Of a stretch of 64,000 nucleotides of DNA, positions 46,764 through 55,817 are shown piece after piece (the stretch's first letter is position 1; every line of letters starts with the position of its first letter). A program made the translations under genes and the position numbers. The DNA is from Nocardioides sp. 503 (GTDB taxonomy: Bacteria; Actinomycetota; Actinomycetes; Propionibacteriales; Nocardioidaceae), in assembly GCF_004522095.1 (NCBI RefSeq), contig NZ_SPUI01000008.1, positions 95,860 to 159,859 on the forward strand. Direction: 5' to 3'. The notes under the pieces were generated by a model. The model was given only the letters and a program-made list of their open reading frames with translations. It did no database searches and was not told the DNA's origin.

Positions 46764-48656
46764 GTGGCAGGCCGGATCCGCGAGGACGACATCGCAGAGG
46801 TGCGCGAGAAGGCTCGCATCGACGACATCGTGTCCTCCTACGTCACGCTCCGCAACGCCGGCGGCGGCTCGATGAAGGGCCTGTGTCCCTTCCACGACGA
46901 GAAGTCCCCCTCGTTCCACGTCACCCCGTCCCGGGGGTTCTTCCACTGCTTCGGCTGCCAGGAGGGCGGCGACGTCATCACCTTCCTGATGAAGATCGAC
47001 GGGCTCTCCTTCGGCGAGGCCGTCGAGCGGCTGGCGGAGAAGGTCGGGGTGCAGCTGCGCCGCGAGGACGGCGACGAGCGCGACCAGCGGCCCAAGGGAC
47101 CTCCGCGCGCGCGGCTGGTCGAAGCCAACAAGGTCGCCCAGGAGTTCTACGCCGAGCAGCTCGCGCTGCCGGGCGCCGCCCCGGGCCGGCAGTTCCTGCT
47201 GGAGCGCGGTTTCGACCAGGAGGTCGCCGAGCGGTTCGGGATGGGCTTCGCCCCCAACGACGGCGAGGCGCTGCTCAAGCACCTGCGCGGGCGCGGGTTC
47301 TCCCAGGAGGAGATGACCCTGGTCGGGCTGGTGGCCATCGGGCGCTCGGCCTACGACCGCTTCCGCGGCCGCCTGCTGTGGCCGATCCGCGACGCCACCG
47401 GCGACACGATCGGCTTCGGTGCGCGCCGGATCCTCGACGACGACAAGATCGACGCCAAGTACCTCAACACCCCCGAGACGCCGCTCTACAAGAAGAGCCA
47501 GGTCCTCTACGGCATCGACCTCGCACGCCGCGAGATCGCGCGCTCCTCGCAGGCCGTGGTGGTCGAGGGCTACACCGACGTGATGGCCTGCCACCTCGCC
47601 GGCGTCGGCACGGCGGTCGCCTCCTGCGGCACGGCCTTCGGCGAGGAGCACACGCGGGTGCTGCGGCGCTTCCTGCACGACCACGAGGAGTTCCGCGGCG
47701 AGGTGATCTTCACCTTCGACGGCGACCAGGCCGGGCAGAACGCCGCCCTCAAGACCTTCGCTGGCGACCAGAACTTCGTCTCCCAGACCTACGTCGCCGT
47801 CGAGCCCGACGGCCTCGACCCCTGCGACGTGCGCATCAAGAAGGGCGACGCCGCCGTGCGCGAGCTCGTCGCGCGCCGGGTGCCGCTCTACCGCTTCGTG
47901 CTGAGCAACGTCGTGAGCAAGTACGACCTCGACCGCGCCGACGGGCGGGTCGACGCGCTGCGCGAGAGCGCCAAGCTGGTCTCCGCGATCCGCGACAAGT
48001 CCAAGGTCGACGCGTTCGCCCGTGAGATCGCCGGCATGATCGGCATCGACGTCGACGAGGCCCGCACCGAGGTGCGCCGCGCGGCCAACCGTCCCGCCCG
48101 GCGCGACGAGCGCCCCGCCCAGGCGCAGCAGCGCCAGCCCGAGGCCGCCCCCGACGCGGCGCCGAGCCGGCCCGCCGTACCCGACCTGCGCGACCCGCGC
48201 TTCTCCATCGAGCGCGAGACCCTCAAGCTCGTGATCCAGCACCCGATGGCGATCGGACGCTCCACCGCCGACATCGGACCCAACGACTTCACCCACCCGA
48301 CCTACCGGGGGGTGTGGGAGCTGGTCGAGGCCGCCGGCGGGCTGGCCGCGGGCTCCTCCGACCCCGGCTGGTCGACCAAGCTGCGCGACTCGGCGCAGGA
48401 CCCGGCCGTCTCCTCGGCGATCAGCGCGCTGGGGGTCGAGCCGCTCATGCGCGAGCCCGACGCGGTCTACGTCGGCTCCTACGTCTTCAAGCTCCTCGAG
48501 CTCACCGCCCAGCGCCGCATCGCCGCGGTCAAGTCCCGGCTGCAACGCACCAACCCCGTGGAGCACCCGGCGGAGTACAACAAGATGTTCGGCGAGCTCG
48601 CCGCCCTGGAGCAGCACCGCCGACACCTGCGCGACCGGATGGCGGGCGGCGAGTGA
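46764..48656 (+). CDS. dnaG: DNA primase
   Basis: A 630-residue primase synthesising RNA primers at the replication fork. N-terminal CHC2 zinc finger (C41, H44, C62, C65), catalytic TOPRIM domain with VVVEGYTDVMA (Glu268) and FDGDQAGQ, and a C-terminal helicase-binding domain (about 470-630) after a charged Ala/Pro/Arg linker. TAGGAT (46752-46757) lies six bases before GTG 46764: leaderless. It overlaps the next gene by 3 bases (GTGA). Confidence 0.96.
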   Translation: MAGRIREDDIAEVREKARIDDIVSSYVTLRNAGGGSMKGLCPFHDEKSPSFHVTPSRGFFHCFGCQEGGDVITFLMKIDGLSFGEAVERLAEKVGVQLRREDGDERDQRPKGPPRARLVEANKVAQEFYAEQLALPGAAPGRQFLLERGFDQEVAERFGMGFAPNDGEALLKHLRGRGFSQEEMTLVGLVAIGRSAYDRFRGRLLWPIRDATGDTIGFGARRILDDDKIDAKYLNTPETPLYKKSQVLYGIDLARREIARSSQAVVVEGYTDVMACHLAGVGTAVASCGTAFGEEHTRVLRRFLHDHEEFRGEVIFTFDGDQAGQNAALKTFAGDQNFVSQTYVAVEPDGLDPCDVRIKKGDAAVRELVARRVPLYRFVLSNVVSKYDLDRADGRVDALRESAKLVSAIRDKSKVDAFAREIAGMIGIDVDEARTEVRRAANRPARRDERPAQAQQRQPEAAPDAAPSRPAVPDLRDPRFSIERETLKLVIQHPMAIGRSTADIGPNDFTHPTYRGVWELVEAAGGLAAGSSDPGWSTKLRDSAQDPAVSSAISALGVEPLMREPDAVYVGSYVFKLLELTAQRRIAAVKSRLQRTNPVEHPAEYNKMFGELAALEQHRRHLRDRMAGGE

Positions 48657-49138
48657 GGCTGCGACGCGCACGCCCCGACCTGGCCGTCGAGCGCGGCGAG
48701 CAGCTGCTCGCCTGGGCCACCGACGTCGACGGCCTGGCCATCGGCGGCACCCGCGACGCGCTCTACCTCCGCGACCACCGGATCCCCTGGGAGCAGGTCG
48801 AGGCGGCCGACTGGGACGCCGACACCTCGGTGCTCACGGTCCGTGAGGTCGGGGTGTGGGGCCAGGAGCGCCCCGAGCACCGGGTCACCCTCGACGACGT
48901 CGGTCGCCTGCTCGAGCTCGTCCGCGAGCGGGTCACGGCCAGCATCGTCCTGCAGCGCCACGTCGCGCTGCGCGGTCGCCAGGGCGTGCGCGTGATCGCG
49001 CGGCGGGCTCCGCACTCGCGCGGCCACATCGACTGGCTCTTCGAGTACGACGAGGGCATCGACCCCGACGACCCGGAGATCCGGGCCGCGTCGCAGGCGG
49101 CGCTCGAGGCCGCGTCGGGCGAGGTCGACCTCGGCTGA
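48653..49138 (+). CDS. hypothetical protein cotranscribed with dnaG
   Basis: A 161-residue soluble protein with LLAWATDVDGLAIGGTRDALYL and VPWEQ-like (IPWEQVEAADWD) segments, typical of a small conserved actinobacterial family that I cannot name further. The GTG overlaps the dnaG stop, so it is coupled to the primase. It ends about 80 bases before tRNA-Asn. Confidence 0.7.
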   Translation: MRLRRARPDLAVERGEQLLAWATDVDGLAIGGTRDALYLRDHRIPWEQVEAADWDADTSVLTVREVGVWGQERPEHRVTLDDVGRLLELVRERVTASIVLQRHVALRGRQGVRVIARRAPHSRGHIDWLFEYDEGIDPDDPEIRAASQAALEAASGEVDLG

Positions 49139-49217
49139 CCCGCCGTTCCGATCCCGATTTCGACGCCGTCGCCGCTGTTGCTAAAGTTGCCGCGCTGTCC
49201 AGAGATGGTCAGCGCGA

Positions 49218-49290
49218 TCCCCTGTAGCTCAGCTGGCAGAGCGCTTGACTGTTAATCAGGATGTCGTTGGTTCGAGTCCAACCGGGGGAG
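49218..49290 (+). tRNA. tRNA-Asn (anticodon GTT)
   Basis: A 73-nt cloverleaf: acceptor TCCCCTG (49218-49224) pairs with CGGGGGA (49283-49289) with one G-U pair. D-arm GCTCAGCTGGCAGAGC, anticodon GTT at 49251-49253, and T-arm with GGTTCGAGTCC. No CCA is encoded. Confidence 0.96.
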
Positions 49291-49296
49291 CGCAGA

Positions 49297-49341
49297 GAGA
49301 CGGCCCGGCCCGCGAGCACCGCTCGTCGGCCGGGCCGTCTC
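49297..49341 (+). terminator. terminator after tRNA-Asn
   Basis: GAGACGGCCCGGCC (49297-49310) pairs with GGCCGGGCCGTCTC (49328-49341), a perfect 14-bp stem with a 17-nt loop, followed by GCCTTT. Confidence 0.85.
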
Positions 49342-49385
49342 GCCTTTCCGGCCCCGCTGTCGGTGGCGTCGTCCACACTGTCGGC

Positions 49386-50174
49386 ATGACGGCTCAGTAC
49401 GGTCCCCACCGCTGGTCGGCGGGCTACCACGACGACGGCACCAACGACGCCCTGCGGGGCGCCACCTTCGAGGTCAAGGACCTGCGGGAGACCCGCTTCG
49501 TCGACTGCGACCTGACCGGGGCGCGCATCGTCGACGGCTGCCTGGTCGACGTCGACGTGAGCGGCTACGTCGCCGGGCTGGTCGTCAACGGCGTCGACGT
49601 CACCGAGTACGTCGAGACCCAGCTCGACCTGCGCCACCCCGAGCGGGTCCAGCTGCGCGGCGTGCGCGACGCCGACGGCTTCCGCGCGATGTGGGACACC
49701 GTCGAGCGGCTGTGGGCCGACACCCTGGCGCGCGCCGAGCGGCTGCCCGAGGAGGCTCGTCACGAGCGGGTCCAGGGGGAGTGGTCCCTGGTCGAGACGC
49801 TGCGCCACCTGGTGTTCATCACCGACTCCTGGGCCAGCCGCACGATCCTGGACCAGGAGCGCCCCTTCCACCCGCTGGCGCTGCCGCAGACTGCCTACGC
49901 CCCCGCCGACGCGGTCGCCCTCGGCATGGACCTCGGCGCCCGGCCGACCTACGACGAGGTCGTGGCGGCGCGCGCCGACCGGCTCGCCGTGGTCCGGGGC
50001 ATCCTCGACGGGCTCGGCGACGAGGACCTCGGCCGCCCCTGCACGCGCAGCCCCGCGCCGGGCTACCCCGAGGAGGAGCGCGCCGTCTACGAGTGCCTGG
50101 CGGTCGTCATGGAGGAGGAGTGCGAGCACCACCGGTTCGCCACACGCGACCTGGCGGTGCTGGAGGACCGCTAG
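49386..50174 (+). CDS. DinB family protein with N-terminal pentapeptide-like segment
   Basis: A 262-residue protein. The first 75 residues contain pentapeptide-like repeats (for example LRETRFVDCDLTGARIVDGC). The rest is a DinB four-helix bundle with candidate metal histidines in SLVETLRHLVFI (about 141), and CEHHRFATRDL near the end. DinB proteins are mycothiol- or bacillithiol-linked transferases or metal hydrolases. CACACT (49374-49379) is six bases before ATG 49386. The stop is shared with the convergent gene (CTAG). Confidence 0.82.
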   Translation: MTAQYGPHRWSAGYHDDGTNDALRGATFEVKDLRETRFVDCDLTGARIVDGCLVDVDVSGYVAGLVVNGVDVTEYVETQLDLRHPERVQLRGVRDADGFRAMWDTVERLWADTLARAERLPEEARHERVQGEWSLVETLRHLVFITDSWASRTILDQERPFHPLALPQTAYAPADAVALGMDLGARPTYDEVVAARADRLAVVRGILDGLGDEDLGRPCTRSPAPGYPEEERAVYECLAVVMEEECEHHRFATRDLAVLEDR

Positions 50175-50917
50175 CCCCCGAACCCCATCGGGAACACCTC
50201 GAAGGACGCGGCCAGCGCGACGCCCATCCGTCGGCCGGACTCCCGGGACCAGCCCTCGAGGAACTCCCGGGGGTCGAAGTCCTCCCACCCGAGGCCGTCG
50301 ATGTAGGCGCGGTGGGCCTCGAGCGAGGCCACGCCCGCGTCGAACGTCGCGGTGGTGTCCACCCCGTGGGTGCTCTCCGGCGACCCCGCCGCCCACACCT
50401 CGCGCACCCCGCCCCACGGCTCCAGGCCGTCGACGAGCTGGTCGGGGAAGATCCAGCGGTTGCCGGCGTCGCGGACCGCGTCGACGACCGCCCGCCCCAC
50501 CGCCACATGATCGGCCTGGTTGAGGCTGCGTCCGCCCCAGGTCTCGCGGAAGTTGCCGGTGACCACGATGTCGGGTCGGTGGCGCCGCACCTCCTGCGCG
50601 ATGGCCGCCCGCAGCGCCACGCCGTACTCCAGGACGCCGTCGGGGAACCCCAGGAACGTCACCTCCGGTACGCCGACGACCGCGGCGGAGGCGACCTGCT
50701 CGGCCTCGCGCACCAGGCGGGACTCCTCGGGGGCCAGGCCGTCGATCCCCGCCTCGCCGCTGGTCACCATGCAGTAGGCCACGGTCTTTCCCTGACCGGT
50801 CCAGCGGGCCACGGCCGCGGCGCTGCCGAACTCCAGGTCGTCGGGGTGCGCGACCACGCAGAGCGCCCGCTCCCAGCTCTCGTCGAGGGGCTCCAGGGGC
50901 GGCGGGGGAGTGCTCAT
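50171..50917 (-). CDS. PIG-L family deacetylase
   Basis: A 248-residue zinc-dependent LmbE-type N-deacetylase. The metal motif is AHPDDLEFG (H24, D26, D27), with the third ligand H137 in NQADHVAVG. Family members remove acetyl groups from GlcNAc in mycothiol, GPI or glycan intermediates. The substrate here is not given by context. CATGCT lies six bases before ATG 50917. Confidence 0.88.
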   Translation of the reverse strand: MSTPPPPLEPLDESWERALCVVAHPDDLEFGSAAAVARWTGQGKTVAYCMVTSGEAGIDGLAPEESRLVREAEQVASAAVVGVPEVTFLGFPDGVLEYGVALRAAIAQEVRRHRPDIVVTGNFRETWGGRSLNQADHVAVGRAVVDAVRDAGNRWIFPDQLVDGLEPWGGVREVWAAGSPESTHGVDTTATFDAGVASLEAHRAYIDGLGWEDFDPREFLEGWSRESGRRMGVALAASFEVFPMGFGG

Positions 50918-51038
50918 GACCCGAGCATGCCAGCGCCCTGGGGCGCGAGGTCACGCCGATCTGCCCCGGCCGGTGCTATTTTTGCCCTCGCGCGGCCCGG
51001 GCCGCCGCCGCCTCACCCACTTCCTCGACGGGGTCGAC

Positions 51039-52667
51039 ATGTCTGAGCAGGCCGCCACCGGCGCACGCCGCGGCGTCCGGCGCGCCACGCGTGCCACCCG
51101 CCCGCCGCTGTGGCGTCGGACGCGGCGCCCGGCGCCGGGCCGGCCCTCGGGCACGCGCCGCGCCGGCGGCTCCCGCGCACTGCGTCCCCGCCGCAGGCGC
51201 ACGGAGGGGCTGCCGGGCACCCTCGGGATGACCCTGGTCGGCGCGCTGTTCCCTGGCTCGGGCTACCTCTACGCCGGCCGCAAGGCCGTCGGCGCGGTCA
51301 TCCTCGGGATCTGGCTCGCCCTGCTCGGAGGCTTCGCGTGGTACTTCGGGCGCGACGTCCGCACGGCCATCGACCTCGCCTTCGACCCGACCCGGCTCAA
51401 GGTGGCCGCGCTGGTGCTGGCGCTCGGGGTGCTCGTGTGGGTGTTCGTCGTCCTCACCTCCTACCGGCTGGTCCGCCCGCCGACGCGCCCGCGCTGGCAC
51501 ACGGCGGTCGGCAACGGTGCCGTGGCGGTCCTCTGCCTGGCGGTCCTGGTGCCCGCCGGTCTGGCCTCGCGCTACGCCTTCGCGCAGGCCGACCTCGTCG
51601 AGACCGTCTTCGACGACAACGCCAGCGCCACCGTGCCCGAGGGCGTCACCGAGAAGGACCCGTGGGGCGGCCGCGACCGGGTCAACGTGCTGCTCCTGGG
51701 CGGTGACGGCGGCGAGGGCCGCACCGGCGTCCGTACGGACACCGTGATCCTCGTCAGCATGGACACCCACAGCGGCAAGACGGTGATGTTCAGCCTGCCG
51801 CGCAACATGATGTACGCGCAGTTCCCCGAGTCCAGCCCGCTCCACGACCTCTACCCGGACGGCTACGGAGCCGGGTCGTCGGAGGAGGACGCCGGCTTCT
51901 ACATGCTCAACGCCGTCTACGGACAGATCCCCGAGCGCCACCCGGGGGTCCTCGGCAAGAGCGACAACGAGGGCGCCGACGCGATCAAGCAGGCCGTCGC
52001 CGGCAGCCTCGGGGTGCGGGTCGACTACTACCTCCTGGCCAACCTCGCCGGCTTCAAGCAGGTCGTCGACGCGATGGGCGGGGTCACCGTCAACATCAAC
52101 GAGCCGGTCGCGATCGAGGGCAACACCGACGCGGGCATCCCGCCGGTCGGCTACCTCGACCCCGGGCCCGACCAGCACCTGGACGGCTACCACGCGCTGT
52201 GGTTCGCGCGCGGGCGCTGGGGGTCGGACGACTACGAACGCATGGAGCGCCAGCGCTGCATGGTCTCGGCGATCGTCGACGCCGCCAACCCGGTCAACCT
52301 CCTCACGCGCTACCTCGACCTGGTCAAGGCGGGCAAGAAGATCGTCTACACCGACATCCCGCTCGACATCGCCCCGGCGTTCGTCGAGCTCGCGATGGAG
52401 GTCAAGAACGCCAAGGTGAAGTCGGTGGTGTTCAAGTCCTCCGAGAAGTTCTTCTCCGGCGACCCCGACTACGACTACGTGCGCCAGACCGTGCAGAACG
52501 CCCTGCACCCGCAGCCCGCCAAGCCCCCGAAGCCGCCGACGTCCGACGGTCCCGACGCCCCCACCCCGCCGGACCCGGACTCGGACGAGGCGGACCTGCC
52601 CGACGAGGACACGAAGGACGCCTGCGCCTACAACCCCACGGGCGAGGTCGTCAGCGCCTCCGAGTGA
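51039..52667 (+). CDS. LCP (LytR-CpsA-Psr) family transferase
   Basis: A 542-residue membrane protein. The N-terminal 60 residues are arginine-rich, then hydrophobic segments follow (about 62-95, 120-145, 155-180). An extracytoplasmic LCP domain (about 205-455) has NVLLLGGDGGEGRTGVRTDT and MFSLPRNMM. LCP proteins attach glycopolymers such as teichoic acid or arabinogalactan to peptidoglycan using a polyprenyl-linked donor. An acidic Pro-rich tail ends the protein. TATTTT at 50977-50982 may be the -10. It precedes tRNA-Met. Confidence 0.88.
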   Translation: MSEQAATGARRGVRRATRATRPPLWRRTRRPAPGRPSGTRRAGGSRALRPRRRRTEGLPGTLGMTLVGALFPGSGYLYAGRKAVGAVILGIWLALLGGFAWYFGRDVRTAIDLAFDPTRLKVAALVLALGVLVWVFVVLTSYRLVRPPTRPRWHTAVGNGAVAVLCLAVLVPAGLASRYAFAQADLVETVFDDNASATVPEGVTEKDPWGGRDRVNVLLLGGDGGEGRTGVRTDTVILVSMDTHSGKTVMFSLPRNMMYAQFPESSPLHDLYPDGYGAGSSEEDAGFYMLNAVYGQIPERHPGVLGKSDNEGADAIKQAVAGSLGVRVDYYLLANLAGFKQVVDAMGGVTVNINEPVAIEGNTDAGIPPVGYLDPGPDQHLDGYHALWFARGRWGSDDYERMERQRCMVSAIVDAANPVNLLTRYLDLVKAGKKIVYTDIPLDIAPAFVELAMEVKNAKVKSVVFKSSEKFFSGDPDYDYVRQTVQNALHPQPAKPPKPPTSDGPDAPTPPDPDSDEADLPDEDTKDACAYNPTGEVVSASE

Positions 52668-52691
52668 CGCGCCGCTAGGCTCCCCCACCGA

Positions 52692-52765
52692 GGGGCGGTA
52701 GCTCAGTCGGTCAGAGCAGAGGACTCATAATCCTTGGGTCGTGGGTTCGAGCCCCACCCGCCCCA
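52692..52765 (+). tRNA. tRNA-Met (anticodon CAT)
   Basis: A 74-nt cloverleaf: acceptor GGGGCGG (52692-52698) with CCGCCCC (52758-52764), discriminator A, anticodon CAT at 52726-52728, T-arm GTGGG...CCCAC. No CCA is encoded. The normal first base pair means it is elongator rather than initiator. A tRNA-Ile with a modified CAT anticodon cannot be fully excluded. Confidence 0.9.
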
Positions 52766-52942
52766 CCCACGTCAGCGACCTCGGCACGTCATGCGAGCGA
52801 AATGCGGTCGTCTCGAGAAGTTCCTCCAGTGGTCTGGTCCATCCCCGCGACGATGAGCGGCGCCGTCCGGCCGCGTGGTTTGCTGCTCTCTCACACCACG
52901 CGGAGACCCATCAGCTCCGGTGCCTGCGGCGGAAAGTCCACC

Positions 52943-53359
52943 ATGAAGAAGCTCATCGCCGGCCTGTTCACGGCCATCCTGACCACGGCCGGGTTCGTCG
53001 CCGTCACGTCGGCCACGCCGGCCTCCGCCGCCTGCACCAGCTACGTGTGCATCCCGACGGCGACCAAGGCGACGCCGGCCCCCAAGACCATCAAGGCGGG
53101 CAAGGCCGCCAAGGTCAAGGTCGCGGTCACCGTCCGGGGCAACGCGACGGTGCGAGGCTCCGTCACGGTCACCGCCACGGGTCCCGGCGGGTTCAGGAAG
53201 ACCTTCCGGCTGGCCTACAACAACCGGCCGGTCACGGGCAGCCTCGGCAAGCTGAGGAAGCCGGGCAAGTACAAGGTCACCGCCACCTACACCGGCGTCG
53301 AGGGCTTCCGCAACTCCACCGGCAAGAGCGTCATCACCGTGAAGAAGAAGAAGCGCTAG
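52943..53359 (+). CDS. secreted Ig-like domain protein
   Basis: A 138-residue exported protein. Signal peptide of about 28 residues ends ATPASAA. A short CTSYVC pair follows. The remainder is a bacterial Ig-like beta-sandwich (KVAVTVRGNATVRGSVTVTA, GKYKVTATYTGVEGFRNSTG) with a lysine-rich end. GGCGGAAAG lies near the start. It probably acts at the cell surface as an adhesion-like or structural protein. Confidence 0.75.
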   Translation: MKKLIAGLFTAILTTAGFVAVTSATPASAACTSYVCIPTATKATPAPKTIKAGKAAKVKVAVTVRGNATVRGSVTVTATGPGGFRKTFRLAYNNRPVTGSLGKLRKPGKYKVTATYTGVEGFRNSTGKSVITVKKKKR

Positions 53360-53399
53360 GGCTGGTCCCCTCGACCCTCGCTCGGCCCCGACCGGCGAC

Positions 53400-54554
53400 C
53401 TACGACCGCGACAGGCGCCGCCGGACCTTGCGTGCGCCGATCCGCAGCCATTCGCGCCCGGAGGGCTCGCGCGGCTCCGGGGCGGTCGCCTCGGCGGCCG
53501 GTGCGTGTGGGTCGAAGCTGTGCTCTCCTCGGAGGGCGCCCTCGACGACCGCGGCCACGAGGCCGACCGGGAGCGAGAGGTCCTCGAGCGCGGGCTGGTC
53601 CTCGGTGGGCTCGTCCACCTGCCGCAGGGAGTCCGCGTCGCCGACGACCCGCACGGCGAGCGCCGCCGCCGCCTCGGCGCGCTGGTCGCTGAGCTCGCGG
53701 ATGCGCTCGCGCGCCCAGGCCGGGATCGGTGGCGTGCGCGGGCCGGTGGGCCGGACCTCGCTGGCACGCAGGGCGCGCACCACGTGGTGGATGTTGGCGG
53801 CGGCGTACTCCGTCGACCAGCCGTTGGCCAGGTAGCGGTCCCGCAGCGCGCGAAGGACCTCGGACTCACTCCAGGTCAGGCCGTGGTTGGACCGGTCGGT
53901 GTCGGGCCGGAGCACCCCGGAGGGCAGTCCGAGCATCTCGCTGAAGACGCGGAAGAGCTGGTCGCGGTCGGACTCGTCGCCGATGACCAGGGTGAAGCGC
54001 TGCGGGTCCACGACCTGGGTCCAGCGCTCCGCGAGACCCACGAAGTCGTGTCCCTGCCACAGGTCGCGGTGCTGGCGGTCGTCGAGGTCGTCACCGAGCA
54101 CGCGCCGCAGCCAGGGCTCGAAGTCCTCCATCCGACCCCACTTCACCCGCTCCTGCCAGACCGAGGGCAGCAGCCGGTCCAGACGCCGCGCCACGGCGAC
54201 CACCTGGGCCTCGGGGCCGCCGAGGTCCTCCACGATCCGCGTGATGACGGGGGGCTTGGCGCGCGCGAAGTTCTCGTCGCTCACGCAGACCCGCACGGGG
54301 CCGGCCTCGCGCACCTCGGAGACGAGCTGCTCCCAGTGCCGGATCGGGAACTGGCGCCCGGACGGCTTGCCCGGGAGCCCCAGGGCCCAGCCCGCCTTGC
54401 GACGCCGGAAGGGGCCGCGCGGGTAGTAGGCGCCGTGGGTCGCCATCTCGTCGCGAGCCGACGACATCGCGATCTGGATGGCCGTCGTGCCGGTCTTGTG
54501 GGGGCCGATGTGGATCAGGCGAGCGCCTGCGGGCAGGAGCAGGTCGTCGGGCAT
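53400..54554 (-). CDS. sulfotransferase-like protein
   Basis: A 384-residue protein. GPHKTGTT at residues 17-24 matches the 5'-phosphosulfate-binding loop of PAPS-dependent sulfotransferases. RVCVSDENFARA near 88 and the HGLTWSESE segment follow. The C-terminus is basic. It could sulfate a cell-surface glycan, but similar proteins occur without known activity. TAGCCT lies six bases before ATG 54554. Confidence 0.72.
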   Translation of the reverse strand: MPDDLLLPAGARLIHIGPHKTGTTAIQIAMSSARDEMATHGAYYPRGPFRRRKAGWALGLPGKPSGRQFPIRHWEQLVSEVREAGPVRVCVSDENFARAKPPVITRIVEDLGGPEAQVVAVARRLDRLLPSVWQERVKWGRMEDFEPWLRRVLGDDLDDRQHRDLWQGHDFVGLAERWTQVVDPQRFTLVIGDESDRDQLFRVFSEMLGLPSGVLRPDTDRSNHGLTWSESEVLRALRDRYLANGWSTEYAAANIHHVVRALRASEVRPTGPRTPPIPAWARERIRELSDQRAEAAAALAVRVVGDADSLRQVDEPTEDQPALEDLSLPVGLVAAVVEGALRGEHSFDPHAPAAEATAPEPREPSGREWLRIGARKVRRRLSRS

Positions 54555-54743
54555 GGCGTCAGGCTAGCGGGGGGCGCGGTGTGGGACCGCTCACGTACCC
54601 GCCGGTAGCCGCGCGTGGCGGCGTAGCGTCCTCGGCAGGGCGCCCGCCGCACTCGACCCCTCCCAAGGACACTGCGGCGCGGCGCCTGACCTCTGCCCTC
54701 CGTCGTGCGCGTCACATACCGACGGTCTGTTGTCACGTCGGCT

Positions 54744-54762
54744 TGTTGACGTACGTTCAACA
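54744..54762. promoter_or_regulatory. inverted repeat operator before the secreted hydrolase-like gene
   Basis: TGTTGA (54744-54749), 7-nt spacer, TCAACA (54757-54762), ending one base before ATG 54764. Its size and spacing fit a TetR- or GntR-type operator; no such regulator lies nearby. Confidence 0.5.
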
Positions 54763-54763
54763 G

Positions 54764-55816
54764 ATGACGAAGCTCGGCTCCCGCCTGGTCCTGCTGCCCG
54801 CCTTCCTCGCGCTGGTGGCCGCGACGCTCGCCACCCCGGCCTCGGCCGACGCCGCCCAGCGTCCCGCGCGCCTCGCGTCCCGACAGGTCGTCTTCGAGCT
54901 CGTCAACCAGGGGGACGGCCTGCTGCGCTGCCGGGGGGACGACCGGACCTACCGGGTCCACGGGCGGCTCGTCGGGCCGCGCCGGGACGTGCTGGGCCGC
55001 GGCGGATCCACGCGCATCAACGTGCTGGTCCACGACGTCGGCACGGGCGGGTGGTTCTGGAACCTGCGACGGCACCCGCGCTACGACTACGCCACGCAGC
55101 TGGCCCGTCGGGGCCAGACGTCACTGGTGCTCGACCGGCTCGGCTACGACAGCAGCCCGCTGGCCGACGGCGACGACACCTGCCTCGACGCCCAGGCGGC
55201 CATGCTCCACCAGGTCGTGCAGCACCTGCGCTCGGGCCGCTACGACTTCACGCGCGGCCGCGTCACCACGCCCCACGCCAGCCAGGTCGTCGTCCACGGG
55301 CACGGGGTCGGGGCCACCATCGCCCAGGTGGAGGCGGCCCGCTACGACGACGTCCACGGTCTGGTGCTGATGTCGTGGGCCGGCGACAGTCCCTCGGCCG
55401 TCGCCGTGGAGCAGGCGCGGCAGCAGAGCGCGGTGTGCGCCCGGGACGGCGGCTACGCGGCGTACGGCGCCACGGTCGCCGACTATCGCCGGCTGCTGTT
55501 CGCCACCGCTCCTCGGCGCGTCCAGGAGAGCGCCGTTCGTCAGCGCAACGCCACCCCGTGCGGCGACGTGGCCAGCCTCGGCCCCGCGATCCTCGCCGCC
55601 TCGGCCTCCGCGCGTCGGGTCGAGGTCCCGGTGCTCGTGCTGTCCGGCAGCCGCGACGCCCGGGTGAGCCGGTCGGCCGCCGAGTCGGCGTCGGCGTTCC
55701 GCGGCAGCCCGTGGGTCACCGCCCGGACGATCGCGGGCGCCGGCAGCGCCCTGCCGCTGGAGCGCTCCGCGCCGCGCACGCGACGCCTGGTGCTCCAGTG
55801 GCTGCGCGGGCTCTGA
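54764..55816 (+). CDS. secreted alpha/beta-hydrolase-like protein lacking the nucleophile serine
   Basis: A 350-residue exported protein. Signal peptide ends near ATPASADA (about 28). The fold follows the alpha/beta hydrolase pattern: INVLVHDVGTGGWFW as oxyanion region, TSLVLDRLGYDSS, and a nucleophile elbow VVVHGHGVGATIAQ (around 185). Where GxSxG is expected, the serine is glycine (G-H-G-V-G). It may be inactive or bind a ligand. An inverted repeat abuts its start codon. Confidence 0.7.
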   Translation: MTKLGSRLVLLPAFLALVAATLATPASADAAQRPARLASRQVVFELVNQGDGLLRCRGDDRTYRVHGRLVGPRRDVLGRGGSTRINVLVHDVGTGGWFWNLRRHPRYDYATQLARRGQTSLVLDRLGYDSSPLADGDDTCLDAQAAMLHQVVQHLRSGRYDFTRGRVTTPHASQVVVHGHGVGATIAQVEAARYDDVHGLVLMSWAGDSPSAVAVEQARQQSAVCARDGGYAAYGATVADYRRLLFATAPRRVQESAVRQRNATPCGDVASLGPAILAASASARRVEVPVLVLSGSRDARVSRSAAESASAFRGSPWVTARTIAGAGSALPLERSAPRTRRLVLQWLRGL

Positions 55817-55817
55817 G

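Noticed and set aside
54592..54620. GGGTAC upstream of the sulfotransferase-like gene
   Set aside because: No acceptable -35 at 15-16 nt, and a TAGCCT -10 six bases before the ATG explains the start better.
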